The translations under genes were made by a program, and so were the position numbers. Below the pieces are notes generated by a model. The model did not search any database. It was given only the letters and a program-made list of their open reading frames with translations, and was not told where the DNA came from. From Solirubrobacterales bacterium (GTDB lineage: Bacteria; Actinomycetota; Thermoleophilia; Solirubrobacterales; Solirubrobacteraceae), in assembly GCA_027451345.1 (NCBI GenBank), contig DAIDJO010000108.1, positions 1-64,000 on the forward strand: a DNA stretch of 64,000 bases, read 5' to 3'. Positions within the stretch are counted from its first letter, which is position 1. Every line of letters begins with the position of its first letter. This document shows positions 51,437 through 60,773 of this stretch, one piece after another.

Positions 51437-52683
51437 GCCGCCGGCCCCTCGAACCGCCAGGCGTGGTCCTCACGCACCCACACCGGCTCGCCCGCGATGA
51501 ACACCGCGGCCACCGGGTTGTGCCCGAAGCGGTACGGGATGTGGGCGACGGGACCGTCGAGCAGCAGCACGTCCGCTCGGCGCCCGACGCAGAGCGCGCC
51601 CCGCTCCCCGGAGAGGCCGAGCACCCAGGCGGCGTTCAGGGTCATGGCGAGGAGCGTCTCCTTGATCGACCAGCCGTAGCGGCGGACGGCGAGGCCCGCG
51701 ATGAGCGGCATCGAGACGATCGGCGAGGTGCCGGGGTTGAGGTCGGTGGCGAGCACACACACCGCGCCGCTCCCGGCGAGCTCGCGGGCCGGGGGCGTGC
51801 GCTCGCCGCCGAGGAACTCGGCCCCGGGCAGCAGCACGGCCGCGCACTCCGCGCCGACGAGCACCCCGATGTCCTCGGGCGGCAGGCACGACAGGTGATC
51901 GACCGAGCGGGCACCCGCCGTCACGGCGACCGGCACCGATCCGTGCGAGCTCAGCTGCTCGACATGCGCGCGCAGCGCCAGTCCGTGCGCGGCGGCGAGC
52001 CTGCCCATCCGCAGCAGGTCGTCGTTGGAGAAGGCGACGGACTCGACGAAGATGTCCAGGGCGTCGGCGCGCGTGCGCGCGCGGACCGCGTCGAGCATGC
52101 CCTCCACCTCGTCCATCCAGCTCGCCGTGTCGTGGCCCTCCGGCACCGCGTGCGCGAGCAGCGCCGTGACGGTGCCGGTCTGCGGCACCTCGTCGAGGAG
52201 CCGCCCAGCCAGCTCGAGTGCGCGCAGCTCCCCCGCCACCGACAGCCCGTAGCCGCTCTTGCCTTCGAACGTCGTGGTCCCGTGGTGGAGCATCTCCGCG
52301 GCGAGCGCACGAGCCTGGGCGAGGATCTCCCCGTCGCTCAGCGCCGCCAGGGCGCGCGCGCTCGAGCGGATGCCGCCGCCGCTCCGGGCGATCTCGGCGT
52401 ACGGGACGCCGGCGACCTTCCGCGCGTACTCGTCCGCCCGCCAGCCGCCGAAGGGCAGGTGGGTGTGACAGTCAACGAAGCCGGGCACCACGGCGCAGCC
52501 CGACGCGTCGATCCGCCGGCAGCTCCCGTCGGCCGCGAAGCCGGCGATCCGTCCCCCGTGCATCACCAGATCGCCCGGCTCGAGCCGCAGCTCCTCGGCG
52601 CGTGACTGCGGCAGCCGCTCGAGGTCCTCCTCGGGGAGCCGCAGCACCTCGGCGGCGCCGGTGAGCGCGATCGGGGCGCTCAC
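51433..52683 (-). CDS. hutI: Imidazolonepropionase
   Basis: A 416-residue amidohydrolase that opens imidazolonepropionate to N-formimidoylglutamate. The metal HxH is in VDCHTHLPFGGWRADEYARKVAG (about 73-95), and TTFEGKSGYGL (about 142-152), LRAHVEQLSSHG near 238 and ATDLNPGTSP near 315 match HutI. The GTG start overlaps the hutH stop by four bases and the stop overlaps hutF by four, so all three are read as one coupled unit. Confidence 0.95.
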   Translation of the reverse strand: MSAPIALTGAAEVLRLPEEDLERLPQSRAEELRLEPGDLVMHGGRIAGFAADGSCRRIDASGCAVVPGFVDCHTHLPFGGWRADEYARKVAGVPYAEIARSGGGIRSSARALAALSDGEILAQARALAAEMLHHGTTTFEGKSGYGLSVAGELRALELAGRLLDEVPQTGTVTALLAHAVPEGHDTASWMDEVEGMLDAVRARTRADALDIFVESVAFSNDDLLRMGRLAAAHGLALRAHVEQLSSHGSVPVAVTAGARSVDHLSCLPPEDIGVLVGAECAAVLLPGAEFLGGERTPPARELAGSGAVCVLATDLNPGTSPIVSMPLIAGLAVRRYGWSIKETLLAMTLNAAWVLGLSGERGALCVGRRADVLLLDGPVAHIPYRFGHNPVAAVFIAGEPVWVREDHAWRFEGPAA

Positions 52684-54218
52684 CCGAGCGCCCCGATCGC
52701 CCGCTCCGCCGTCGCGAGGATCGCGCCGGACTCCACGAGCTCTGCCACGGCCGCCAGCTCGGGCGCGGGGCTGCGGTCCGGTCCGGGTCGCGGGTCGATC
52801 AGCGCCGCCACGGCCGCGGTGGCGGGCGCCGGCTGAAGCGGCGCCCGCAGGGCGAGGCCGCGCGCCGCGCAGAGCAGCTCCACGGAGAGGATCCGGGTCA
52901 GGTTCTCCAGCGTGCGCCGCAGCTTGCGAGCCGCGCTCCAGCCCATCGACACGTGGTCCTCCTGCATGCCGGAGGTGGGAATCGAGTCGACGCTCGCCGG
53001 CGCGGCGAGCCGCCGGTTCTCGGCCACCAGCGCGGCGGCCGTGTACTGGGCGATCATCAGCCCGGAGTCGAGTCCGGGGCTGTCCCCGAGGAAGGCGGGA
53101 AGTCCCATCGAACGCGTGACGTCGAGCAGCCGGTCGACCCGCCGTTCCGCGATCGCGCCCACCTCGGCGGCCGCGATGGCCAGGAAATCGGCGGCGAATC
53201 CGAGGGGGATGCCGTGGAAGTTGCCATTCGACACCAGGCGGCCGTCGTCGAGGACGCTGGGGTTGTCGACGGCCGAGCCGAGCTCGACCTGCGCGACGTT
53301 GCGCGCGTACTCGAGCACATCGCGCGCCGCGCCGACCACCTGTGGGGCGCAGCGCATCGAGTACGCGTCCTGCACGCGGTCGTCGTGCTCCCGGTGGGAG
53401 GCGACGATTGCCGAGCCGGCCATCAACCGGGTCAGGTTCGCGGCGCTCACCCGCTGCCCGACGTGCGGGCGCAGCGCCTGGACGGCGGCGTCAAAGGCCG
53501 TGTCGGTCCCGAGCAGCGCCTCGACGCTCATCGCCGCCGCGACGTCCGCGGTGCGGCACAGGCGCAGCAGGTCAAGGCAGGCGAGCGCGAGCATCCCGAG
53601 CATCCCGTCGGTGCCGTTGATCAGCGACAGGCCCTCCTTGGGCCCGAGCGTGATCGGCTCGAGGCGGGCCTCGGCGAGCGCCTCGGCCGCCGGTCGCCGG
53701 CGCCCCTCCGCGTCGACGACCTCGCCCTGCCCGAGCAGGGCGAGCGAGACGTGCGCGAGCGGTGCGAGGTCTCCGCTCGCGCCGAGCGAGCCGTGCTCGG
53801 GGACCACGGGCGTGATGCCGGCGTTCAGCAGGTCGAGGATCGCCTCGATCGTGCGCTGGCGCACTCCCGAGTGGCCGAGGGTCAGGGTCCGGGCGCGCAG
53901 GAGCATCATCGCGCGCACCACCTCGCGTTCCACCGGCGGACCCATCCCGGCCGCGTGCGAGAGCACGAGCGAATGCTGCAGCGTCGTCCACCGGTCATGG
54001 GCGATGCGGGTCGTCGAGAGGGCGCCGAAACCGGTCGAGACCCCGTAGACCGCGCTCCCGGATTCCGACAGGCGTTGGATCCGCCGCCAGCTCGCCTCGA
54101 TCCGCGCGTGCGCAACCGGACTGAGCACAACCCGCGCGTCCTCCCGCGCGACGAGCGCGACGTCCTCCGGCCGCAGCACGGCCCCGCCGAGCGTCACCGT
54201 CGTCTCAGCCATCTTCAT
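52680..54218 (-). CDS. hutH: Histidine ammonia-lyase
   Basis: A 512-residue lyase that converts histidine to urocanate. The self-made MIO prosthetic group comes from Ala-Ser-Gly in GSLGASGDLAPLAHVSLA (about 141-158). YGVSTGFGAL (about 59-68), LINGTDGMLGMLALA near 204 and SMGWSAARKLRRTLENLTRILSVELLCAARGL near 424-455 are also typical. The ATG at 54218 lies within the end of the M20 gene (14-base overlap). It is the first dedicated histidine-pathway step, in the middle of the operon. Confidence 0.96.
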   Translation of the reverse strand: MKMAETTVTLGGAVLRPEDVALVAREDARVVLSPVAHARIEASWRRIQRLSESGSAVYGVSTGFGALSTTRIAHDRWTTLQHSLVLSHAAGMGPPVEREVVRAMMLLRARTLTLGHSGVRQRTIEAILDLLNAGITPVVPEHGSLGASGDLAPLAHVSLALLGQGEVVDAEGRRRPAAEALAEARLEPITLGPKEGLSLINGTDGMLGMLALACLDLLRLCRTADVAAAMSVEALLGTDTAFDAAVQALRPHVGQRVSAANLTRLMAGSAIVASHREHDDRVQDAYSMRCAPQVVGAARDVLEYARNVAQVELGSAVDNPSVLDDGRLVSNGNFHGIPLGFAADFLAIAAAEVGAIAERRVDRLLDVTRSMGLPAFLGDSPGLDSGLMIAQYTAAALVAENRRLAAPASVDSIPTSGMQEDHVSMGWSAARKLRRTLENLTRILSVELLCAARGLALRAPLQPAPATAAVAALIDPRPGPDRSPAPELAAVAELVESGAILATAERAIGALG

Positions 54219-55473
54219 CCAACCTCGCCGTCTCGTTTGCCAGGGTCGCGAGCACCTCCGTCAGCACCATGATTCCGCAGACGCAGTCCTCGACGCTCGC
54301 GAGCTCACGGGCCGAGTGGCTCGCGCCGGTGGCGCTGCGGATGAAGAGCATGGCCGTCGGCAGCACGGTGGCGAGCGCGCCCGAATCATGGCCGGCGCCG
54401 GTGCTCATCGGCACGTCCTCGAACCCGTGCTCGGCCAGCACGGTGGCGACCCGCCGGCGCAGCGCCGCGGAGAACCGGACCGCGCCGACGAGCGATTCGC
54501 TCCGGCACTCGAGCCGCACGCCGTCCCGGTCGGCCTGCTCCCGGGTGGCGTCGAGGACCCGCTCGACCGTGCGTGCGATCGCCTCATCGCCGTGCCCGCG
54601 CACGTCGAGCCACAGCGATGCCCGCTCCGGGATGGCGTTGGTGGCGTTCGGCGTGACCTCGAGCTTGCCGACCGTGGCGAGCGTCCCCTCCTCGACGGCG
54701 ACGCGACGGGCGGCGAGGATGGCCGCGCCGAGCGCGAGCATCGGGTCGCGGCGGACGCGCATCGGCGTGGTGCCCGCGTGGTTGGCCTCGCCGTGCAGAT
54801 CCAGGCGCCAGCGCCCATGGGGCAGCAGCTCCGTGCCGAGCCCGAGCGGGCGATCACGCTCGGTCAGCAGCGTGTCCTGCTCGATGTGCACCTCGAGGAG
54901 CGCGGCGATGCGGGCGACCCGGTCCGGGTCGGGGCCGAGCGCCTCCGGCACCAGCCCGGCTCCGGCCAGCGCCGCGCGGAGCGTCACGCCGTCCCGGTCG
55001 CGTCGTTCGAGGAGGCTCGTCACGTCGAGGCGCCCGGCCATCGCCCGGCTCCCGAAGGTGGGGGTGTCGAAGCGCCCGCCCTCCTCGTCGGCGAACGACA
55101 CCGCCGCCACCGGCCGTGCCGGCGCGCCCCGGCGCAGGAGCAGGTGGACGGCGATCAGGCCGCACACGACCCCGAGCGCGCCGTCGAAGCGTCCACCCTC
55201 GCGCACCGAGTCCAGGTGGCTGCCGGTGACGATCGCCTCGGCACCCCCGGGATCCGACCAGGCCCAGCGGTTGCCGTTGCGGTCGACCTCCGGCGTCAGG
55301 CCGAACCGCCGTGCGGTCCGGTCGAACCACTCCGCCGCCCGCGCGGCCTCGGGCGTCCAGGCCAGGCGCGTGACCGACCCGTCCGCGTCCAGCCCGATGC
55401 CGCCCAGCTCCTCGAAGAGCTCGAGAAAGAGCGCGCGTGCGTAGTCGTTCTCGTCGGTGATGACGCCACGCAG
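54205..55473 (-). CDS. M20-family amidohydrolase (allantoate/N-carbamoyl-amino-acid hydrolase type), first gene of the hut operon
   Basis: Reading upstream of the GTG at 55206 continues smoothly into ENDYARALFLELFEELGGIGLDADGSVTRLAWTPEA, a normal N-terminus of this family, so the true start is near 55473, perhaps a CTG. That gives about 422 residues. Metal ligands are visible as GSHLDSVREGGRFDG (about 82-96), SFADEEGGRFD (about 125-135) and EVHIEQ near 195; THE-type NHAGTTPMRVRRD is near 230. In other actinobacteria a gene of this type sits next to hutI/hutF. It probably acts on an N-formyl or N-formimino glutamate and may replace HutG. It overlaps hutH by 14 bases. Confidence 0.85.
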   Translation of the reverse strand: MRGVITDENDYARALFLELFEELGGIGLDADGSVTRLAWTPEAARAAEWFDRTARRFGLTPEVDRNGNRWAWSDPGGAEAIVTGSHLDSVREGGRFDGALGVVCGLIAVHLLLRRGAPARPVAAVSFADEEGGRFDTPTFGSRAMAGRLDVTSLLERRDRDGVTLRAALAGAGLVPEALGPDPDRVARIAALLEVHIEQDTLLTERDRPLGLGTELLPHGRWRLDLHGEANHAGTTPMRVRRDPMLALGAAILAARRVAVEEGTLATVGKLEVTPNATNAIPERASLWLDVRGHGDEAIARTVERVLDATREQADRDGVRLECRSESLVGAVRFSAALRRRVATVLAEHGFEDVPMSTGAGHDSGALATVLPTAMLFIRSATGASHSARELASVEDCVCGIMVLTEVLATLANETARLDEDG

Positions 55474-55527
55474 ACTACTGCGGCGGGGTCCGTGGCGCCG
55501 TCCGTCGGCGCGCCCGGTCCGGGCGGG

Positions 55528-55935
55528 CTATGCCCTCGCGTAGGCGCCGGCGACGTCGAGTCCGGAGACGATCCCGACGGGATGCCCGCTCACCGCATCG
55601 ACGACGATCAGGTGGTCGATCGAGTGCTCGACCATCAGCCGCGCGGCCATGTCGAGCGGCTCGGACGAGGGCACCACCACCACCTCGGTGGCGGCGGCCT
55701 GCCCCGCCGTCTCATCGAGGTTCTGCGCGGCGGCCGCGATCACCTCCCCGACCGTCACGAACCCGAACGGCCGCTGGGTGTGATCGGGGTCGGCCACGGC
55801 GACCGCGTGCAGCCGCTGGCCCGCCATCAGCTGGGCGACGACCCGCAGCGGCGTCGAGGGATCGGTCGTGAGGATCCCGGTGTGCATCACATCGGCGACG
55901 CGGACCTGGGAGAGGCGGGGGTCGTGGATCGTCAT
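55528..55935 (-). CDS. Two-CBS-domain protein
   Basis: A 135-residue protein of two CBS motifs: VRVADVMHTGILTTDPSTPLRVVAQLMAGQRLHAVAVAD (about 11-49) and TEVVVVPSSEPLDMAARLMVEHSIDHLIVVD (about 83-113). Each pair binds adenine nucleotides and senses energy state in other proteins. It follows the FAD oxidoreductase gene by 12 bases and is 54 bases before the M20/hut operon, so is probably co-transcribed with the former. Confidence 0.9.
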   Translation of the reverse strand: MTIHDPRLSQVRVADVMHTGILTTDPSTPLRVVAQLMAGQRLHAVAVADPDHTQRPFGFVTVGEVIAAAAQNLDETAGQAAATEVVVVPSSEPLDMAARLMVEHSIDHLIVVDAVSGHPVGIVSGLDVAGAYARA

Positions 55936-55947
55936 GGTCGGCTCCGG

Positions 55948-57102
55948 TTAGGTGGTTGCCCCGCTCACCCTGGCGTCGTACGCCTCCAGGTACGGGGTCA
56001 GGTGGCGGGCGGCGATCTTCGCCCCCGGTGACCAGTCCGGCTCCTCGCTCGCGGTCGAGGCCGAGCCGTGCTCGCCGGTGGCGTGCGCGCTCAGGTGGAG
56101 GGGCTCGGGGCCGCCGAGCAGGATCGCGTGCAGCTCCGGGTCGAACTTGACCTGGGGCACCGCCACTCCCGCCATGCGGGCGATGCCGACGGCGGCGAGG
56201 TCGGCCTGGTGCGCGGCGATGCTGCCGTGCTTGAGCTCGTAGTCGGTCGCGTCGCCGGCGGCGAACACGCCCGGCAGGTCGTGTACGCGACATTCGGCAT
56301 CGATGGAGATGAACCCGTGGCCGTCGCACTTCGGCACCCCCGGGGTCGACGGGCCGAACAGCTCGGGCAGCGCGATCACGCGGTCGACCGAGAGGCTGTG
56401 GCCTCCCGGGTAGAGCGCGACCTCGCCGGCGGCGGGGACCTCGACGTGGGTCGAGGTGAGCACGAGGATGCCCGCCTGCTCGAGGGTCGCGCTCACCGCC
56501 CGGCTCGCCGCCTCGCCGAAGACGGCCAACGGGGCGTCCTCGGGCGTGACGATCGTGATCGAGACGCGCTCGTTCATCTCGTAGGCGCGGCGGGCGGTGA
56601 GCAGGGCGAGCTCGTAGAGCGGCAACGGCCACGGCATCGGCCGGGGCGAGACGAACGCAAGCTTGTGGACGTACCCGGCCTCGATGTCCTGGACCAGGCC
56701 GTGGAGCTGCTCGTCGAGCACGCGATCATCGATGGTGAGCGCGTGGCGATACCGAGGGCGCACACGCGCGCCGAGGGCGAGGAGCAGCGCATCGTAGGAC
56801 AGCTCGTCGCCGCCCTCGGTGTGGACCACGCGCGCCTCGGGGTCGAGCCACTTCAGGGCGTCGGAGCGCAGCCGCACTCCAATGTCCTGCGCGATCTGCC
56901 TGAGCGGGTAGCTCGTCGTCTTCGGTCCCGCGAACGGCTCGCGGACCTTGAGGGGCCGGTAGACGAACTCCTGGCCGGGCGCCAGCAGCGTCACCGCGAC
57001 GCGGTCGCCGGCCAGATCGCGCAGCGCGAGGGCCGCCTCCAGAGCAGCCACGCCGCCCCCGGCGATCAACACGTTCAGTGGGCGTGCCCCTGCGGTTCCC
57101 AT
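55948..57102 (-). CDS. FAD-dependent oxidoreductase of the SQR/NDH-2 type
   Basis: A 384-residue flavoprotein. The FAD-binding motif VLIAGGGVAALEAALALRD (about 11-29) is followed by FVYRPLKVREPF and YDALLLALGAR (about 103-113); VFAAGDATDYELKHGSIAAHQADLAA near 285-310 is the C-terminal FAD motif. The second GxGxxG is weak, and the pair of redox cysteines of sulfide:quinone reductases is not evident. It could be a membrane-associated NADH or other quinone reductase. It is divergent from pfkA. Confidence 0.82.
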   Translation of the reverse strand: MGTAGARPLNVLIAGGGVAALEAALALRDLAGDRVAVTLLAPGQEFVYRPLKVREPFAGPKTTSYPLRQIAQDIGVRLRSDALKWLDPEARVVHTEGGDELSYDALLLALGARVRPRYRHALTIDDRVLDEQLHGLVQDIEAGYVHKLAFVSPRPMPWPLPLYELALLTARRAYEMNERVSITIVTPEDAPLAVFGEAASRAVSATLEQAGILVLTSTHVEVPAAGEVALYPGGHSLSVDRVIALPELFGPSTPGVPKCDGHGFISIDAECRVHDLPGVFAAGDATDYELKHGSIAAHQADLAAVGIARMAGVAVPQVKFDPELHAILLGGPEPLHLSAHATGEHGSASTASEEPDWSPGAKIAARHLTPYLEAYDARVSGATT

Positions 57103-57269
57103 GTCCTCACCCTATCCCGGCAGCGGGGCGCCCGCCAGCCGCGCCGACCTGCAGATGCAGGGTGGTGAACTACTGATACGCCCATGCCCGGGGGGGACGA
57201 TGCTGGTCGCATGCTGCTCAGTCGCGCCGAGGTTCTCACCCGCCGAGCGCCCATGCCGGGCCGGCGCTG

Positions 57270-58343
57270 ATGCCCACCTTCGGGGTCCTCACCGGTGGCG
57301 GGGACTGCCCCGGGCTGAATGCGGTGATCCGTGCCATCGTCCGGCGGGCCCTCGCCGACGGGCATCGCCTGATCGGCTTTCACGGCGGCTGGATCGGGAT
57401 CCGTGAGGACGACGCCGTCGAGCTCACCCTCGAGAACACGGCCGGCATCGTCACCCGCGGCGGCACCATTCTCGGGACCTCGCGCTTCGATCCGATGGCG
57501 GACGGGGAGCCGGGGCTCGAGGCGCTCCGCGCCACGCTGCGCCGCCGCGACGTCGACGCGCTCGCCGTGATCGGCGGCGACGGCACGCTCGGCGCGGCGC
57601 GCGAGCTCTGGCAGGCGGGGTTTCCGCTCGTCACGATCCCGAAGACGATCGACAACGACGTGGCGGGCACCGACTTCAGCGTCGGCTTCCAGACGGCCGT
57701 CCAGATCGCCACCGAGGCGATCGACCGCCTGCACACCACGGCGGAGTCCCACAACCGCGTGATGGTCGTCGAGGTGATGGGCCGGCGAGCCGGGTGGATC
57801 GCCGCCTCCGCCGGGCTGGCCAGCGGCGCCGACATGATCCTCGTGCCCGAGCGGCCGTTCCGGATCGAGGAGGTGTGCGAGCAGCTGCGCGCGCGACACC
57901 GGCACGGCCGCCGCTTCTCGATCGTGGTGGTGGCCGAGGGGGCGGTCTCCCAGGACGGCGCGATCGGGCTCCCCGGCCTGGGCGACCGCCATCCCGCGGG
58001 GGACACGGCCGCCGGCGTCCTGACCTCGCACCCCCGCAGCCTCGCCGCACCGAGCGGCATCGCCTTCCTGCTCCGCGACCAGATCGAGGCGCTCACCGGC
58101 TTCGACACGAAGGTGACGGTCCTCGGCCATGTCCAGCGTGGAGGCACGCCGGTGGCCTTCGACCGCATCCTGGCCAGCCGCTTCGGCGTGGCCGCCGCCG
58201 AGGCGATGCTGGCGGGGCGGCTCGGGGTGATGATGGCGCTGCGCGGCAGCCGGGTGATTGCGGTCGATCTGGAGGAGGTGCTCGCCCACACCAAGCCGCT
58301 CGATCCCGAGCTGTACCGGACCGCATCGGTCTTCTTCGGCTGA
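57270..58343 (+). CDS. pfkA: 6-phosphofructokinase
   Basis: A 357-residue glycolytic enzyme. LTGGGDCPGLNAVIRAIVRRA (about 7-27), GGTILGTSRF (about 66-75), IGGDGTLGAA (about 104-113), PKTIDNDVAGTDFSVGFQTA (about 125-144) and MGRRAGWIA (about 171-179) follow the family order. The residue after GGD is Gly, as in ATP enzymes, while the K in PKTIDND is the residue usual in pyrophosphate enzymes. This mixture is typical of actinobacterial ATP-dependent PFKs. It is followed by a PEP synthase gene after 90 bases. Confidence 0.95.
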   Translation: MPTFGVLTGGGDCPGLNAVIRAIVRRALADGHRLIGFHGGWIGIREDDAVELTLENTAGIVTRGGTILGTSRFDPMADGEPGLEALRATLRRRDVDALAVIGGDGTLGAARELWQAGFPLVTIPKTIDNDVAGTDFSVGFQTAVQIATEAIDRLHTTAESHNRVMVVEVMGRRAGWIAASAGLASGADMILVPERPFRIEEVCEQLRARHRHGRRFSIVVVAEGAVSQDGAIGLPGLGDRHPAGDTAAGVLTSHPRSLAAPSGIAFLLRDQIEALTGFDTKVTVLGHVQRGGTPVAFDRILASRFGVAAAEAMLAGRLGVMMALRGSRVIAVDLEEVLAHTKPLDPELYRTASVFFG

Positions 58344-58433
58344 GCGGCGCCCCTCGACCGTCGGGGTTTTGCCGCTGGGCGCCGTCTGCTCTGCACGGAT
58401 TCGGCGCCGCGCGCCGGGCAAGAGACTGAGGGC

Positions 58434-60773
58434 ATGACCACCACAGCCGCCATCACAGAGCCGGTTCGCACCTTCTCCCAGCTTCGCGTCGCCGATGTCC
58501 CCTACGCCGGCGGCAAGGGCGCCAATCTCGGTGAGCTCACCTCCGCGGGGGTGCCGGTGCCGCCCGGGTTCGTCGTCGGGGCACCGGCCTACGCCGCGTT
58601 CTGCGACGAGAGCGGCCTGCGCGAGCGCCTCGCCACGGCGCTCGAGGGCTTCGACGAGGAGGACACCGTCGCGCTCGAGGCGGCCGCCGCGGCCGCCCGT
58701 GAGGCGCTCGAGTCCAGCCCGATGCCCGAGTGGCTGGAGACGACGATCCGCTCCGCCTACGGGGAGCTGTGCGGCGAGGAGGGCGACGTTCCGGTCGCGG
58801 TGCGCTCCTCGGCCACGGCCGAGGACACCACGGCCGCCTCGTTCGCCGGGATGAACGAGACCTTCCTGAACGTGCGCGGCGGCGACGCCGTGATCGCCGC
58901 CGTTCGCCGCTGCTGGCGGTCCCTGTTCGGGGCGCGGACGGTCTACTACCGCGCCTCGCGGGGCTTCGATCAGGCCGGCATGGACATCGCGGTGGTCGTC
59001 CAGCGCCAGATCGCCTCGACGCGGTCCGGCGTGATGTTCACGGCCGATCCGTCGACGGGCGACCTCGGCCGGCTCGTCATCGAGGGCTCGTTCGGTCTCG
59101 GCGAGGCGGTCGTCTCCGGCCAGGTCTCGCCCGACCGCTACGTGGTCGACAAGACCACGCTGTCGGTGGTGGCGCGCGAGGTGCACCACAAGGAGCTCGT
59201 GATCGAGCCGAGCGCTGAGGGTGGCACCGCCACCCGCCCGACGACCGAGCTGGAGGCGCATCGCGCGGTGCTCACCGACAGCGAGGTGCTCGCCGTGGCG
59301 GCGCTCGGCCGCACGATCGAGCAGCACTACCGGGCCCCGCAGGACACCGAGTGGGCGTTCGATCCCTCGGGCAAGCTCTGGTTCCTGCAGAGCCGCCCGA
59401 TCACGACGCTCGGCCCGCGTCCCGACGCGACCGGCGATGGGGCGGGGCCGGGGGTCGGCCGGCCGGGCGCCCGGCCGCTCCTGAACGGCCTCGGCGGCGC
59501 TCCCGGCTTGGCGGGTGGCGCCGTGCGGATCCTCACCACCCTCGCCGACGCCGGCAAGCTCGGCCCCGGGGACGTGCTCGTGACGCACATGACCTCGCCC
59601 GACTGGGTGCCGCTGATGCGACGCTCGGCCGCGATCGTCACCGACAGCGGTGGCATGACCTGCCACGCGGCGATCGTCTCGCGCGAGCTCGGCATCCCGT
59701 GCGTGGTGGGCACCGGCGAGGCCACGCGCCGGCTGCGCGACGGGGAGCTCGTCACCGTCGACGCCACCCATGGGGTCGTGCTCGAGGGGCTGCCGCTCCC
59801 CTCCGCCGAGCCGGTCCCGGCAGCGGTCCCGGCCGCGGCGCGCGCCCGAGGGCGCGTGGTGACCGGGACGAAGCTGCTCGTCAACCTCTCCGAGCCCTCG
59901 CAGGTGGAGCGCGCGGCGGCGCTCGACGTCGACGGCGTCGGGCTGCTGCGCGCCGAGCTGATGCTGATCGAGGCGCTCGAGGGCGTGCACCCGAAGCTGC
60001 TCATCGAGGAGCATCGGGAGGCCGAGGTCGTCGACCGCCTCGCCGAGGCGCTCACCACCTTCGCCACCGGGTTCGCGCCGCGGCCGATCACGTACCGCAC
60101 CTACGACTTCCGCACGAACGAGTTCCGTGGCCTGCAGGGCGGCGAGCGCTTCGAGCCCGAGGAGAGCAACCCGATGATCGGCTTCCGCGGCGCGCTGCGC
60201 TACACGCGCGAGCCGGAGATCTTCCGGCTCGAGCTCGCGGCGCTGCGCCGCGTCTGGGACGCCGGCCACACGAACCTGCACGTGATGCTGCCCTTCGTGC
60301 GCACGGCGGACGAGCTGGCGCGCTGCCGCGCCCTCCTGCGGGAGGCCGGGCTGCTCGAGCGGCCCGGGTTCGAGCTGTGGGTGATGGCCGAGGTCCCCTC
60401 CGTGCTCTTCAACCTCGAGCGCTACGCCGCGCAGGGGGTCGCCGGGATCTCGATCGGCTCCAACGACCTCACCCAGCTGCTGCTCGGGGCCGACCGCGAC
60501 TCCGAGCTGCTCGCCGCCACCTTCGACGAGCGCGATCCGGCGGTGGTCGCGTATCTGCGGCAGCTCATCCCGGCGGCCCGCCGGCTCGGGCTGCGCACCT
60601 CCATCTGCGGCCAGGCGCCGTCGGTGCACGAGGAGTACGCCGAGCTGCTCGTGGGGGCCGGCATCGACGCCATCTCCGTGAACCTGGACGTCGTCGAGCG
60701 GACGCGGAACCTGGCCGCCGCCGCGGAGGCGCGGCTGCTGCTCGACGCGGCGAGGGCGCAGCTCAGGGAGTGA
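58434..60773 (+). CDS. ppsA: Phosphoenolpyruvate synthase
   Basis: A 779-residue enzyme making PEP from pyruvate and ATP. The N-terminal ATP-grasp part (about 20-330) has GGKGANLGELTSAGVPVPPGF, VAVRSSATAEDTTAASFAGMNETFLNVRG and GLGEAVVSGQVSPD. The mobile phosphohistidine domain has H411 in GGMTCHAAIVSRELGIPCVVG. The C-terminal PEP barrel has GVGLLRAELM, NPMIGFRGALRY, SIGSNDLTQLLLGADRDS and the acid-base Cys in ICGQAPS. The 779 length and lack of a PPDK-type N-terminal insert favour PEP synthase. It forms the gluconeogenic end of this node with the downstream ferredoxin oxidoreductase. Confidence 0.95.
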   Translation: MTTTAAITEPVRTFSQLRVADVPYAGGKGANLGELTSAGVPVPPGFVVGAPAYAAFCDESGLRERLATALEGFDEEDTVALEAAAAAAREALESSPMPEWLETTIRSAYGELCGEEGDVPVAVRSSATAEDTTAASFAGMNETFLNVRGGDAVIAAVRRCWRSLFGARTVYYRASRGFDQAGMDIAVVVQRQIASTRSGVMFTADPSTGDLGRLVIEGSFGLGEAVVSGQVSPDRYVVDKTTLSVVAREVHHKELVIEPSAEGGTATRPTTELEAHRAVLTDSEVLAVAALGRTIEQHYRAPQDTEWAFDPSGKLWFLQSRPITTLGPRPDATGDGAGPGVGRPGARPLLNGLGGAPGLAGGAVRILTTLADAGKLGPGDVLVTHMTSPDWVPLMRRSAAIVTDSGGMTCHAAIVSRELGIPCVVGTGEATRRLRDGELVTVDATHGVVLEGLPLPSAEPVPAAVPAAARARGRVVTGTKLLVNLSEPSQVERAAALDVDGVGLLRAELMLIEALEGVHPKLLIEEHREAEVVDRLAEALTTFATGFAPRPITYRTYDFRTNEFRGLQGGERFEPEESNPMIGFRGALRYTREPEIFRLELAALRRVWDAGHTNLHVMLPFVRTADELARCRALLREAGLLERPGFELWVMAEVPSVLFNLERYAAQGVAGISIGSNDLTQLLLGADRDSELLAATFDERDPAVVAYLRQLIPAARRLGLRTSICGQAPSVHEEYAELLVGAGIDAISVNLDVVERTRNLAAAAEARLLLDAARAQLRE

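Noticed and set aside
57075-60629. A 1184-codon minus-strand frame opposite pfkA and ppsA
   Set aside because: Same reason: the plus strand carries clear motifs of both enzymes, and the antisense product has no recognisable fold.
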